DNA of 44,918 bases, taken from Bacteroidales bacterium UBA3289 (GTDB taxonomy: Bacteria > Bacteroidota > Bacteroidia > Bacteroidales > UBA932). A program made the position numbers and the translations under genes. Positions 33,453 through 41,884 of this stretch are shown here, piece after piece; position 1 is the first letter of the stretch; the number at the start of each line of letters is the position of its first letter. The notes under the pieces are model-generated. The model was not told the origin of the DNA. It saw nothing but the letters and a program-made list of their open reading frames with translations, and did not search any database. Location of the stretch: NCBI GenBank assembly GCA_002361625.1, contig DETL01000016.1, positions 34,673 to 79,590 of the forward strand, in the 5' to 3' direction.

Positions 33453-35753
33453 ATGAAAAAGACCTTCCTGATCATCGCCTGGCTGCTCTCCGGCGCCGCC
33501 CTCCACGCACAGGTGGAATATGTGAATCCGTTCATCGGCACGACCAATTTCGGGGCCTGCAATCCCGGCGCCGTCACGCCCAACGGCCTGATGAGCGTGA
33601 CGCCCTTCAATGTGATGGGCTCCCGCCTCAACACCTGGGACAAGGACAGCCGCTGGTGGTCCACGCCCTATGTGGCGGAGAACAGCTACTTCACCGGCTA
33701 TGCCCATGTGAACCTTTCCGGCGTAGGCTGTCCGGAACTGGGCTCGGTCCTGACCATGCCCACGACGGGTCCCCTGGAAGTGGACTATCATCAGTACGGG
33801 TCCGAATATAAGGACGAAACCGCCCATCCCGGGTACTATTCCACCCGGTTGTCGAACGGGATCCTGACCGAAGCGACGGCCACCACCCGCACCTCGCTGG
33901 AACGCTATACCTTCCCCGGCGGTGCCGGCAACATCCTGGTGAACCTGGGCGAAGGCCTGACCAACGAATCCGGCGCCACCCTCCGGCGGGTTTCCGACAC
34001 GGAGATCGAGGGATCCAAACTCATGGGCACGTTCTGCTACAACCGGAACGCCGTGTTCCCGATGTACTTCGTCCTTCGCGTGAGCAAGGCCCCGGAACGG
34101 AGCGGCTACTGGAAGAAGCAGCGGCCGATGACGGCCGAGGCGGCCTGGGACGGCGATGCCGGCCGGTACAAACTGTACGAGGCCTATGCCCGGGAGCTTT
34201 CCGGGGACGATATCGGCTACTGGTTCCGCTACGAGAACCTCGCCGAGGGAGAACAGGTCCTGGTCCAGGTGGGCGTTTCCTTCGTGAGCATCGACAATGC
34301 GCGGGAGAATCTGGATGCGGAGCAGTCCGGCTTTGACTTCGCGGCCGTCCGCAATGCGGCGGAAAAGGCCTGGCAGGAGCAGCTGGGGCGCATCCGCATT
34401 ACCGGCGGCACCGAAGAGCAGAAGGCCGTCTTCTACACCGCACTCTACCATGCGCTCATCCATCCGAACATCCTGGAGGACGTGAACGGCGAATACCCGC
34501 TGATGGAGTTCGGCAACCCCGCCTCCGTGAACAGTTACAAAATCGCGACCGGTCGCAACGGCCAGGCGCAGCTCAGGATGCGCGCCCGGGGCGTGGGCCG
34601 TGTACCGGAAGGCCAGCACCGCTACACGGTGTTCTCCCTCTGGGACACCTGCCGGAACCTGCACCAGCTCCTGACCCTCCTCTACCCCGAGAAGCAGATC
34701 GACATGGCGCGTTCGGCCGTGAGCATGTACCGCGAATGGGGCTGGATGCCCAAGTGGGAACTCTATGGCCGGGAGACCTTCACGATGGAAGGCGACCCGG
34801 TAATCCCGATGCTGACGGACACTTATCTCAAAGGACTGACGGACTTTGACATCCAGACCGCCTATGAGGCGTTCCTCAAGTCCGCCGATACGCCGGGGGC
34901 GCAGAACCGGATGCGTCCGGATGCCGACCCGTACATCGAGCGCGGCTACATCCCGCTGGGCTGGTTCGCGCAGGATTTCTCCGGCGACAACTCCGTTTCC
35001 CACGCCCTCGAATATTACATGGCCGATGCGGCCCTGGCCCGCCTTGCCGATGCCCTGGGCCATCCGGAAGACGCCGCCAAGTTCCGTCAGCGCTCCCTGG
35101 GATACCAGCACTACTGGGACACCGAGTACGGCTGCCTGCGGCCGCTGCAGAAGGATGGGAGCTTCCTCACGCCCTTCAATCCCCGCCAGGGCGAGAACTT
35201 CGAGCCCGTGCCGGGCTTCCACGAAGGAAGTGCCTGGAACTACACGTTCTACGTGCCGCATGATGTGGACGGTCTCATCCGGCTTACCGGCGGCTCCAAG
35301 GCCTTCGTCAAGAGCCTGAACCGGGTGTTCAACGAGGGGTTGTACGATCCCGCCAACGAGCCGGACATCGCTTATCCTTACCTGTACAGCCGGGTAAAGG
35401 GTGAACAGTGGCGCACCTGGGCCACGGTGCACGACCTCCTGGCCAAGCACTACCACAACGCCCCCAACGGCATTCCCGGCAACGACGACACCGGCACGAT
35501 GTCGGCCTGGGCCGTGTTCTCCATGATCGGCTTCTACCCTGACTGCCCGGGCGATCCGTCCTACACGCTTACCCTCCCGGTCTTCGACCGCGTGGAGATC
35601 GACCTGCCCGGCGGCAAAGCCCTGACGGTGGAAAAATCAGCCAAAGCCAAGCCCGCCAAGGGCACCTCCGCCCGCGTCGCCGGCCGGAGGACCTCCTCCT
35701 ACCGGATTACGCATGACACGCTCGTGAATGCCGGCTCCATCCGTTGGGAATAG
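33453..35753 (+). CDS. Glycoside hydrolase family 92 alpha-mannosidase (copy 1)
   Basis: 766-residue calcium-dependent exo-alpha-mannosidase with a cleavable signal peptide (MKKTFLIIAWLLSGAALHAQ). The mature part begins VEYVNPFIGTTNFG, the standard GH92 opening. Other family segments: FSLWDTCRNLHQLLTLLYPE, FHEGSAWNYTFYVPHDVDGL (calcium/water-binding Glu) and GIPGNDDTGTMSAWAVFSMIGFYP with the conserved Asp pair. The start at 33453 is preferred over the in-frame ATG at 33321, which lies inside the fucosidase gene and would put 44 residues before the signal peptide. It is the last gene of the first operon, 10 bp after GH29. The linkage specificity differs between GH92 members and cannot be told here. 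Confidence 0.94.
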   Translation: MKKTFLIIAWLLSGAALHAQVEYVNPFIGTTNFGACNPGAVTPNGLMSVTPFNVMGSRLNTWDKDSRWWSTPYVAENSYFTGYAHVNLSGVGCPELGSVLTMPTTGPLEVDYHQYGSEYKDETAHPGYYSTRLSNGILTEATATTRTSLERYTFPGGAGNILVNLGEGLTNESGATLRRVSDTEIEGSKLMGTFCYNRNAVFPMYFVLRVSKAPERSGYWKKQRPMTAEAAWDGDAGRYKLYEAYARELSGDDIGYWFRYENLAEGEQVLVQVGVSFVSIDNARENLDAEQSGFDFAAVRNAAEKAWQEQLGRIRITGGTEEQKAVFYTALYHALIHPNILEDVNGEYPLMEFGNPASVNSYKIATGRNGQAQLRMRARGVGRVPEGQHRYTVFSLWDTCRNLHQLLTLLYPEKQIDMARSAVSMYREWGWMPKWELYGRETFTMEGDPVIPMLTDTYLKGLTDFDIQTAYEAFLKSADTPGAQNRMRPDADPYIERGYIPLGWFAQDFSGDNSVSHALEYYMADAALARLADALGHPEDAAKFRQRSLGYQHYWDTEYGCLRPLQKDGSFLTPFNPRQGENFEPVPGFHEGSAWNYTFYVPHDVDGLIRLTGGSKAFVKSLNRVFNEGLYDPANEPDIAYPYLYSRVKGEQWRTWATVHDLLAKHYHNAPNGIPGNDDTGTMSAWAVFSMIGFYPDCPGDPSYTLTLPVFDRVEIDLPGGKALTVEKSAKAKPAKGTSARVAGRRTSSYRITHDTLVNAGSIRWE

Positions 35754-35759
35754 AATCCA

Positions 35760-36461
35760 TCATTCCAGCCTTTTCTTCTTGACTGCCACCCGGGCCCCGT
35801 CCTCCAACAGGACGGGGTCCAGCGGTTTCAGAACGATGCCTTCGCAGTCGTTTCCTTTAATGGGAGGAAGGTCCAGCTCCGCGGGGAGGGTCGTAGGGAA
35901 GGCACAGGGATAGGCCAGGCACTCGTCCAGCGGACCGACATGCAGGTTCCGCGCATACAGGAGCCCGGCCGTCGAGAAGAGGACGTTCGCATCCACAACC
36001 GGCAGGAAAAAGCCGCCGTCCTGGGTGAAGACATAAATGTCGAAGGCGTAAAAATCATGCCCGGGACTGTACCAGATGCCCTTTTGGACGGGTTTCATCC
36101 GGGGCACGGGAGGGACGTCCGGATGGGGATACCATCCGCCGAAGAGTTCCCCGTACACCGCGATGGCGGTCATCTCCGGCATCGCAAGCCGGATGAGGTT
36201 ATAGATGTGATAGATGTGGCCGGAATAGCGTTCCAGCACTTCCTGATAGTTGAAAAAAGGTTCCAGCGGCGTGAGGATGGCCGTCCGCCGGGCCATCTGG
36301 ATCGTCAGGTCGTCACAGAGGAAGGACACATTGGCCCCGTCCACTTTTTCCTGGACGGCCCAGGTCGCCTCCGCCGGCACGGCCGCCCGCACCCGCGCCA
36401 TCCATACATCATCCGTACTGTTCCCGATCGAGGGATAAGGTTTGAACTGTATCATCATCAT
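35760..36461 (-). CDS. Minimal Rnl2-family RNA ligase
   Basis: 233-residue protein with all nucleotidyltransferase motifs of ATP-dependent RNA ligases: motif I EKVDGAN (adenylated Lys39), motif III AVYGELFGG (Glu105), motif IIIa FYAFDIYV (Asp141), motif IV EGIVLKP (Glu207, Lys212) and motif V VAVKKK (Lys228-Lys230). It ends just after motif V, so it lacks the extra C-terminal domain of T4 Rnl2 and may seal nicks in RNA duplexes with partner proteins or on its own. Three ATGs occur in a row (36461, 36458, 36455); the first is taken, with AAGAAGAA as a possible ribosome-binding site. A longer frame to 36713 crosses the palindromes and is rejected. It is the only minus-strand gene among the glycosidase operons, 6 bp from the convergent GH92 stop. 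Confidence 0.85.
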   Translation of the reverse strand: MMMIQFKPYPSIGNSTDDVWMARVRAAVPAEATWAVQEKVDGANVSFLCDDLTIQMARRTAILTPLEPFFNYQEVLERYSGHIYHIYNLIRLAMPEMTAIAVYGELFGGWYPHPDVPPVPRMKPVQKGIWYSPGHDFYAFDIYVFTQDGGFFLPVVDANVLFSTAGLLYARNLHVGPLDECLAYPCAFPTTLPAELDLPPIKGNDCEGIVLKPLDPVLLEDGARVAVKKKRLE

Positions 36462-36510
36462 TTCTTCTTTTCCGCAAAGGTCGGGAGCGGCGGCGGAACC
36501 GTCGATACGA

Positions 36511-36551
36511 TTGCAAGGCTTGCAATGTCGGATTTCCTGCAAGGCTTGCAG
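36511..36551. promoter_or_regulatory. Pair of near-identical palindromes, likely operator
   Basis: TTGCAAGGCTTGCAA (36511-36525) and CTGCAAGGCTTGCAG (36537-36551) are each perfect 7-bp inverted repeats around a single G. They share the 13-base core TGCAAGGCTTGCA, with centres 26 bp apart. They lie between the RNA ligase start (36461) and the promoter of the glycosidase operon, just upstream of its -33 box, where an activator or a shared divergent regulator would bind. Confidence 0.7.
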
Positions 36552-36556
36552 ACTTT

Positions 36557-36590
36557 TTTGAGGTTGGGACGCGAAAAATGCGTATCTTCG
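36557..36590 (+). promoter_or_regulatory. Promoter of the second glycosidase operon
   Basis: TTTG (36557-36560), 22 bp, then TATCTTCG (36583-36590), one mismatch from TAnnTTTG. The -7 box overlaps the possible ATG at 36578 and ends 8 bp before the ATG at 36599, which supports the latter as the start. Confidence 0.55.
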
Positions 36591-36598
36591 TAGGTGGA

Positions 36599-37174
36599 AT
36601 GTGGAGAGAGGAAGCATATCTGTTCCTGCAGTACTGGCTGGACGACGGCAGGCTTGAAGACCCGGCCGTGGATTATCTGGCGGAAAGGGTGGACGAGATG
36701 GACGCGGCGGCACTGCTGGAGGCCCTGGCCCTGATCAAGAAGCGGCTGACGGAAATCCAGGTCCTGGAGGGCATGGACACGGGCGAAAGGATACGCATTA
36801 CCAAGGATTTCCGGATTCTCCTCCCGGAGAGGTTCGACACGGAAGTCCGCCTGCGGCCCCTGGTGAAGACCGTGTTCCTACTGTTTCTCCGGCACCCGGA
36901 AGGCATCCGGTTCGGGGAACTGACGGACTACCGGCAGGAAATGACGGAGCTGTACATGGGCATCAGCCCCTGCAGCGATGCCGAGACCGCAAGGGAACGG
37001 ATCGCACGGCTCACCGACCCTCGGGACAACTCCATCCACGAAAAGGCGGCGAACCTTTCGGCGGCCCTCTCGAAATACTTCAAACCGGCCGAGCTGCCGG
37101 CCTATACGATTACCGGCAAGGCCGGGACACCCAAGCGGATCCGGCTGGACCGGGCCCTGGTGGAATGGGAATGA
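36599..37174 (+). CDS. Unknown conserved-looking protein, possible winged-helix type
   Basis: 191 residues, not recognised with certainty. It is mostly helical and charged, with no signal peptide or membrane segment. The middle segment RLRPLVKTVFLLFLRHPEGIRFGELTDYRQEMTELY reads like a helix-turn-helix with PLVKTVFLLFLRHPEGI as support helix and turn. A later stretch ISPCSDAETARERIARLTDPRDNSIHEKAANLSAAL and the basic ending GTPKRIRLDRALVEWE resemble a family of Bacteroidales proteins of unknown role that I recall only vaguely. The start at 36599 is chosen over 36578 because of the promoter box. It opens the second glycosidase operon, faces the RNA ligase gene, and lies 13 bp before GH125. A regulator role is inference. 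Confidence 0.75.
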   Translation: MWREEAYLFLQYWLDDGRLEDPAVDYLAERVDEMDAAALLEALALIKKRLTEIQVLEGMDTGERIRITKDFRILLPERFDTEVRLRPLVKTVFLLFLRHPEGIRFGELTDYRQEMTELYMGISPCSDAETARERIARLTDPRDNSIHEKAANLSAALSKYFKPAELPAYTITGKAGTPKRIRLDRALVEWE

Positions 37175-37187
37175 AAACACATACGAT

Positions 37188-38615
37188 ATGAGACCACAGA
37201 AAGCACTCATCCTGGCGCTCCTTGCGCTTACGGCCTGCGCTCCGAAGACGCAGGAAAAGGCCGAGACCAAACTCTACACCGACCGTCCTCCGGTGGAGGA
37301 ACGCGCCTTCGTCTCCCCCGCCGTGGATGCGGTCACGGAAGCCATCGCCGCGAAAATCACCCACCCCAAACTGGCGGAAATGTTCCGCAAGTGCTTCCCG
37401 AACACCCTGGACACCACCGTCCATTACAATGAGGACGAGAACGGGCAGCCCGACACCTTCGTCTATACCGGCGACATCCCCGCCATGTGGCTCCGCGATT
37501 CCGGCGCCCAGGTCTGGCCCTATGTGGAGTATGCCAACGAGGACGAAGCCCTCCGGAAAATGATCGCCGGCGTCATCAACCGCCAGTTCAAGTGCATTCT
37601 CATCGACCCGTACGCCAATGCCTTCAACGTGGAGCCCATCGGCCCGGCGGACAAGACGGACCTGCCGAAACCCGGTCCGTACGTGTTCGAGCGCAAGTGG
37701 GAGATCGACTCGCACTGCTACCCGGTACGCCTCGCCTACGCCTACTGGAAGAAGACCGGCGACACCTCCGTCTTCGGCGACCTGTGGCTCCAGACTGCGA
37801 AAACCATCCTTGCCACCTTCAAGGAGCAGCAGCGCAAGGAAGGGCACGGCAGCTACTGGTTCCTCCGCGAAACCGACCGCCAGCTGGACACCAAGTGCGT
37901 GGTGGGCCGGGGCAATCCGGTGAAGCCGGTGGGCCTCATCGCATCGGCCTTCCGTCCTTCCGACGACGCCACGACCTTCGAGTTCCTCGTTCCCTCCAAC
38001 TTCATGGCCGTCACCACCTTGAAGAAGATGGCCGAGATCCTCACGACCGTGAACCATGAGCCGCAACTCGCCGCCCAGTGCCTCGAGCTCGCCGCCGAGG
38101 TGGACCAGGCCCTGCACCAGTACGCCGTGGTCGAGCACCCTGTCTATGGCCCCATCTACGCCTATGAGGTCGATGGCTTCGGCTCCCACCAGCTCATGGA
38201 CGACGCCAACGTTCCGTCCCTGCTCTCGCTCGGCTACCTGGACCCCGACATGTACAAGGATCCCGTTTACCTGAATACCAGAAAGTTCGTCTGGAGCGAA
38301 GACAACCCCTACTTCCACCGCGGCAAGGCCGGCGAAGGCATCGGCGGCCCCCACATCGGCATCGAGAACGTCTGGCCCATGTCCATCATGATGAAGGCCT
38401 TCACCGCGCAGGACGATGACGAGATCCGCGCCTGCCTCATCCAGCTCCTGAATACCGACGCCGGCACGGGCTTCATGCACGAGTCCTTCAACAAGGACGA
38501 TGCGAACGATTTCACCCGTCCCTGGTTCGCCTGGCAGAACACCCTCTTCGGCGAGCTCATCGTGAAGCTCGTCGGCGACGGCAAACTTGAACTCCTCAAC
38601 AACCTCCCCCGATGA
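37188..38615 (+). CDS. Glycoside hydrolase family 125 exo-alpha-1,6-mannosidase lipoprotein
   Basis: 475-residue, metal-independent alpha-mannosidase with a lipoprotein signal (MRPQKALILALLALTAC, Cys17). Family marks: FVYTGDIPAMWLRDSGAQVWPY around residues 91-112 (Asp104), NRQFKCILIDPYANAFN, WEIDSHCYPVRLAYAYWKKTG, FRPSDDATTFEFLVPSNFMA, and GIGGPHIGIENVWPMSIMMKA. GH125 enzymes act on alpha-1,6-mannosides left in N-glycans or yeast mannan after GH92 trimming. Start at 37188 (MRPQKALI) gives the lipoprotein signal; the in-frame ATG at 36978 lies within the previous gene. It overlaps the next GH92 by 4 bp. Confidence 0.93.
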   Translation: MRPQKALILALLALTACAPKTQEKAETKLYTDRPPVEERAFVSPAVDAVTEAIAAKITHPKLAEMFRKCFPNTLDTTVHYNEDENGQPDTFVYTGDIPAMWLRDSGAQVWPYVEYANEDEALRKMIAGVINRQFKCILIDPYANAFNVEPIGPADKTDLPKPGPYVFERKWEIDSHCYPVRLAYAYWKKTGDTSVFGDLWLQTAKTILATFKEQQRKEGHGSYWFLRETDRQLDTKCVVGRGNPVKPVGLIASAFRPSDDATTFEFLVPSNFMAVTTLKKMAEILTTVNHEPQLAAQCLELAAEVDQALHQYAVVEHPVYGPIYAYEVDGFGSHQLMDDANVPSLLSLGYLDPDMYKDPVYLNTRKFVWSEDNPYFHRGKAGEGIGGPHIGIENVWPMSIMMKAFTAQDDDEIRACLIQLLNTDAGTGFMHESFNKDDANDFTRPWFAWQNTLFGELIVKLVGDGKLELLNNLPR

Positions 38616-40891
38616 AAAAAGCCCTTCTCATCCTCGCCGTCCTCACCACGGCGTGCAGCGCACCGGTCCAGGAAGAACTTGTGACCGACCCGGTTGAATA
38701 CGTGTCCACCCTCGTGGGCTCCCAGTCGGACTTCACCCTGTCCACGGGCAACACCTACCCTGCCATCGCCCTTCCCTGGGGCATGAACTTCTGGACTCCG
38801 CAGACGGGGAAGAACGGAGACGGATGGGCCTACACCTACGGCGCCCACCACATCCGGGGCTTCAAGCAGACGCACCAGCCCTCCCCGTGGATCAACGACT
38901 ACGCCGCCTTCTCGCTGATGCCGGTCCGCGACGCCTCCAAGCCGGGCGAGAATGAGCGCGCGAGCATCTTCTCCCACCTGAGCGAAGTCGCAAAGCCCTA
39001 TTACTACAGCGTCTATCTCGCCGACCATGACATCAAGGCCGAAATCACCCCGACCGACCGGGCGGCCATGATGCGGTTCACCTTCCCCGAGAGCGAAACT
39101 TCCGGCGTGGTGATCGACGCCTACGCCGGCGGCTCCTACGTGAAAGTGCTGGACGACAAGCGCACGGTCATCGGCTACTGCACCAACAACCACGGCGGCG
39201 TGGAAGGCGACTTCAAGAACTGGTTCACCGTCCTCTTCGACAAGGACATCGTCTCCTTCGACATCTATAACGGAGACGCGCTGGAGTATCCCGAGGACCG
39301 TCCCCGGGAGCACGCGATCGCCGTCGTGAAGTTCGCGACCGTCCGGGGCGAGCAGGTCAACGCCCGCATCGCATCCTCCTTCATCTCCCCGGAGCAGGCC
39401 GACCGCAACCTCCGCGAAGTGGAAGGCGCTTCCTTCGACCAGGTCTGTGCCGATGCGAAAGCCCGCTGGAACGACGTCCTGGGCCGGATCGCCGTCGGTG
39501 GCGGCTCCCCGGAGCAGTACCGCACCTTCTACTCCTGCCTGTACCGCAGCGTCCTCTTCCCGCGGAAACTATATGAGCTGGACGAAAATGGACAGCCCGT
39601 CCACTACAGCCCCTACAACGGAAAAATCGAAAAAGGTTACCTGTACACCGACACCGGTTTCTGGGATACCTTCCGGGCCCTGTTCCCGCTGCTGAACCTG
39701 GTCTATCCCGACGTCAATGCCGAGATCCAGGCCGGCTATGCGTGCGTCGCCCGCGAGAACGAATTCCTGCCGGAATGGGCCTCCCCGGGCCACCGCGGCT
39801 GCATGGTGGGCAACAACTCCGCCTCCGTCGTGGCCGATGCCGTGGTGAAAGGCGTGAACAAGGAGGACCTGCAGGTCCTGTACGACTGCATCCAGTACGG
39901 CACGGAGCACGTGCATCCGACCGTCAGCTCCACCGGACGCCTGGGCCACGAGTATTACAATACGCTGGGCTACGTGCCTTGCGACGTGGGGATCAACGAA
40001 AGTGCCGCCCGCACCCTGGAGTATGCCTATGACGACTGGTGCATCCTCCAGCTGGCGAAGATCCTGGGCCGCCCGCAGGAAGAACTGGACAAATGGGCTG
40101 CCCGCGCAAACAACTGGAAGAACGTCTATAGCGCCGAGGACCGCCTGATGCGCGGCCGCAATGCCGACGGTTCCTTCCAGGCCGGTTTCAGCCCCTACCG
40201 CTGGGGCGGTCCCTTCACCGAGGGCAACTCCTGGCACTACACCTGGTCCGTCTTCCACGACGTACAGGGCCTGGTCGATGCCATGGGCGGCGAGGACTCC
40301 TTCACCGAGATGCTGGATTCCGTCTTCGTGGTCCCGCCCGTCTATGACGACGCCTACTACGGCTTCCGCATCCACGAAATCGCCGAGATGCAGGTAGCCG
40401 ACATGGGCAACTATGCCCACGGCAACCAGCCCGCCCAGCACATGCTGTACCTCTACGACTGGTCCGGACAGCCCTGGAAGGGCCAGCAGCACATCCGCGA
40501 GACCATGGACCGCCTGTACCGCGCCACCCCGGACGGCTACTGCGGCGACGAGGACAACGGCCAGACATCGGCCTGGTACGTCTTCTCCGCCCTGGGCTTC
40601 TATCCGGTATGCCCGGCCAGCACGCAATACGCCCTGGGCACGCCCCTGTTCAAGAAAGCCGTCGTCACCCGGCCGGACGGGAAGAAGATCGAGATCGACG
40701 CTCCCGCGAACGGTGCCGACGCCTTCTATGTGCAGGACATGACCCTGAACGGCCAGGCCTGGGGACACAACTACCTGGAATATGGCGACCTCGTGAAGGG
40801 CGCCCAGGTGCATTTCGGCATGGGCACGGAACCCGCTACGGACCGTGGGACGAAGAAAGAAGACAAACCTTATTCATTCAGTCAAGAATAA
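38612..40891 (+). CDS. Glycoside hydrolase family 92 alpha-mannosidase lipoprotein (copy 2)
   Basis: 759-residue GH92 enzyme with a lipoprotein signal (MKKALLILAVLTTAC, Cys15). It begins VEYVSTLVGSQSDFTLSTGNTYPAIALPWGMNFWTPQTG, the form of GH92 that has an expanded N-terminal loop. Later segments: GFWDTFRALFPLLNLVYPD, TEGNSWHYTWSVFHDVQGL, and GYCGDEDNGQTSAWYVFSALGFYPVCP (catalytic-site Asp pair). It is clearly different from copy 1 and may hit another linkage; in B. thetaiotaomicron the GH92 paralogues divide alpha-1,2, alpha-1,3 and alpha-1,6 linkages between them. It is coupled to GH125 by an ATGA overlap and followed 3 bp later by GH130. Confidence 0.94.
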   Translation: MKKALLILAVLTTACSAPVQEELVTDPVEYVSTLVGSQSDFTLSTGNTYPAIALPWGMNFWTPQTGKNGDGWAYTYGAHHIRGFKQTHQPSPWINDYAAFSLMPVRDASKPGENERASIFSHLSEVAKPYYYSVYLADHDIKAEITPTDRAAMMRFTFPESETSGVVIDAYAGGSYVKVLDDKRTVIGYCTNNHGGVEGDFKNWFTVLFDKDIVSFDIYNGDALEYPEDRPREHAIAVVKFATVRGEQVNARIASSFISPEQADRNLREVEGASFDQVCADAKARWNDVLGRIAVGGGSPEQYRTFYSCLYRSVLFPRKLYELDENGQPVHYSPYNGKIEKGYLYTDTGFWDTFRALFPLLNLVYPDVNAEIQAGYACVARENEFLPEWASPGHRGCMVGNNSASVVADAVVKGVNKEDLQVLYDCIQYGTEHVHPTVSSTGRLGHEYYNTLGYVPCDVGINESAARTLEYAYDDWCILQLAKILGRPQEELDKWAARANNWKNVYSAEDRLMRGRNADGSFQAGFSPYRWGGPFTEGNSWHYTWSVFHDVQGLVDAMGGEDSFTEMLDSVFVVPPVYDDAYYGFRIHEIAEMQVADMGNYAHGNQPAQHMLYLYDWSGQPWKGQQHIRETMDRLYRATPDGYCGDEDNGQTSAWYVFSALGFYPVCPASTQYALGTPLFKKAVVTRPDGKKIEIDAPANGADAFYVQDMTLNGQAWGHNYLEYGDLVKGAQVHFGMGTEPATDRGTKKEDKPYSFSQE

Positions 40892-40894
40892 ACC

Positions 40895-41884
40895 ATGAAG
40901 ATTTTTGGAAATCCGCTTCCGGGCATGCCCTGGGAGGAAAGGCCCGAAGGATGCAAGGACGTCCTCTGGCGCTATAGTGCCAACCCTGTGATTCCGAGAG
41001 ACTTGCTCCCGGATAGCAACAGCATATTCAACAGTGCGGTAGTCCCGTTCAAGGGCGGTTTCGCCGGTGTGTTCCGCTGTGACGACAAGAACCGCCGGAT
41101 GACCCTCCACGCGGGCTTTTCCAAGGACGGCATCCAGTGGGACATCAAGCCGGAGACCATCAAGTTCTCCTGCGACATCCCCGAGGTCGCGGAATGGGTG
41201 TATGGCTACGACCCCCGCGTCGTGGAAATCGAGGGCCGCTACTACGTGACCTGGTGCAACGGCTATCATGGGCCCACCATCGGCGTGGCCTGGACCGATG
41301 ATTTCGAGACCTTCCATCAGGTGGAGAACGCCTTCCTGCCGTACAACCGCAACGGCGTGCTCTTCCCCAAGAAGATCGACGGCCGCTTCGCGATGCTGTC
41401 CCGTCCGTCCGACACCGGCCACACGGCCTTCGGCGACATCTTCTACAGCGAATCGCCGGACCTCGAGTTCTGGGGACACCACCGCCACGTGATGGCACCG
41501 GCTCCGTTCGAGGTAAGTGCCTGGCAGTGTATGAAGATCGGCGCCGGCCCCGTCCCGATCGAGACCTCCGAAGGCTGGCTCCTCCTCTATCACGGCGTCC
41601 TCCGCTCCTGCAACGGCTATGTCTATGCATTCGGCAGCGCCCTGCTGGACCTGGAGCAGCCCTGGAAAGTGCTCGCCCGCAGCGGCCAGTACCTCATCAG
41701 CCCGCGCGAGTACTACGAGCTCGTGGGCGACGTGCCCAGCGTGACCTTCCCCTGCGCTGCCCTGCATGACCCGGAGACCGGCCGCATCGCCGTCTATTAC
41801 GGCTGCGCCGACACCGTCACCGGACTAGCTTTCGGCTATATCCCGGAGATCGTGGAGTTCACCAAGCGCACGAATATCCTGTAA
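40895..41884 (+). CDS. Glycoside hydrolase family 130 beta-mannoside phosphorylase
   Basis: 329-residue five-bladed propeller enzyme without signal peptide, so cytoplasmic. Family marks: the segment SNSIFNSAVVPFKGGFAGVFRCDDKNRR, VYGYDPRVVEIEG (Asp106 as the likely general acid), YVTWCNGYHGPTIGVAWTDDF and LLLYHGVLRSCNGYVYAFGSALLDLE. GH130 members phosphorolyse beta-1,4-mannosides. The closest known role in this context is the Man-GlcNAc phosphorylase of N-glycan core breakdown (as in B. thetaiotaomicron BT1033 and the gut-metagenome enzyme UhgbMP), saving ATP by making mannose 1-phosphate. Subfamily is by eye, so beta-1,4-mannan phosphorylase is an alternative. Confidence 0.9.
   Translation: MKIFGNPLPGMPWEERPEGCKDVLWRYSANPVIPRDLLPDSNSIFNSAVVPFKGGFAGVFRCDDKNRRMTLHAGFSKDGIQWDIKPETIKFSCDIPEVAEWVYGYDPRVVEIEGRYYVTWCNGYHGPTIGVAWTDDFETFHQVENAFLPYNRNGVLFPKKIDGRFAMLSRPSDTGHTAFGDIFYSESPDLEFWGHHRHVMAPAPFEVSAWQCMKIGAGPVPIETSEGWLLLYHGVLRSCNGYVYAFGSALLDLEQPWKVLARSGQYLISPREYYELVGDVPSVTFPCAALHDPETGRIAVYYGCADTVTGLAFGYIPEIVEFTKRTNIL

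Noticed and set aside
36511..36551. Reading the palindromes as a LacI-family operator or as a CRISPR-like repeat
   Set aside because: The centre is a single base, unlike the even CG centre of LacI-type sites, and two copies with 11 bp between them do not make a repeat-spacer array.
36462..36713. Extension of the RNA ligase by 84 residues upstream to an ATG at 36713
   Set aside because: The extra part is Pro/Arg-rich, crosses the palindromes and overlaps the start of the facing gene; the ligase family starts near MIQFKPYPSIG.
36978..37187. Upstream start for the GH125 gene
   Set aside because: Lies inside the preceding gene and would bury the lipoprotein signal that starts at 37188.
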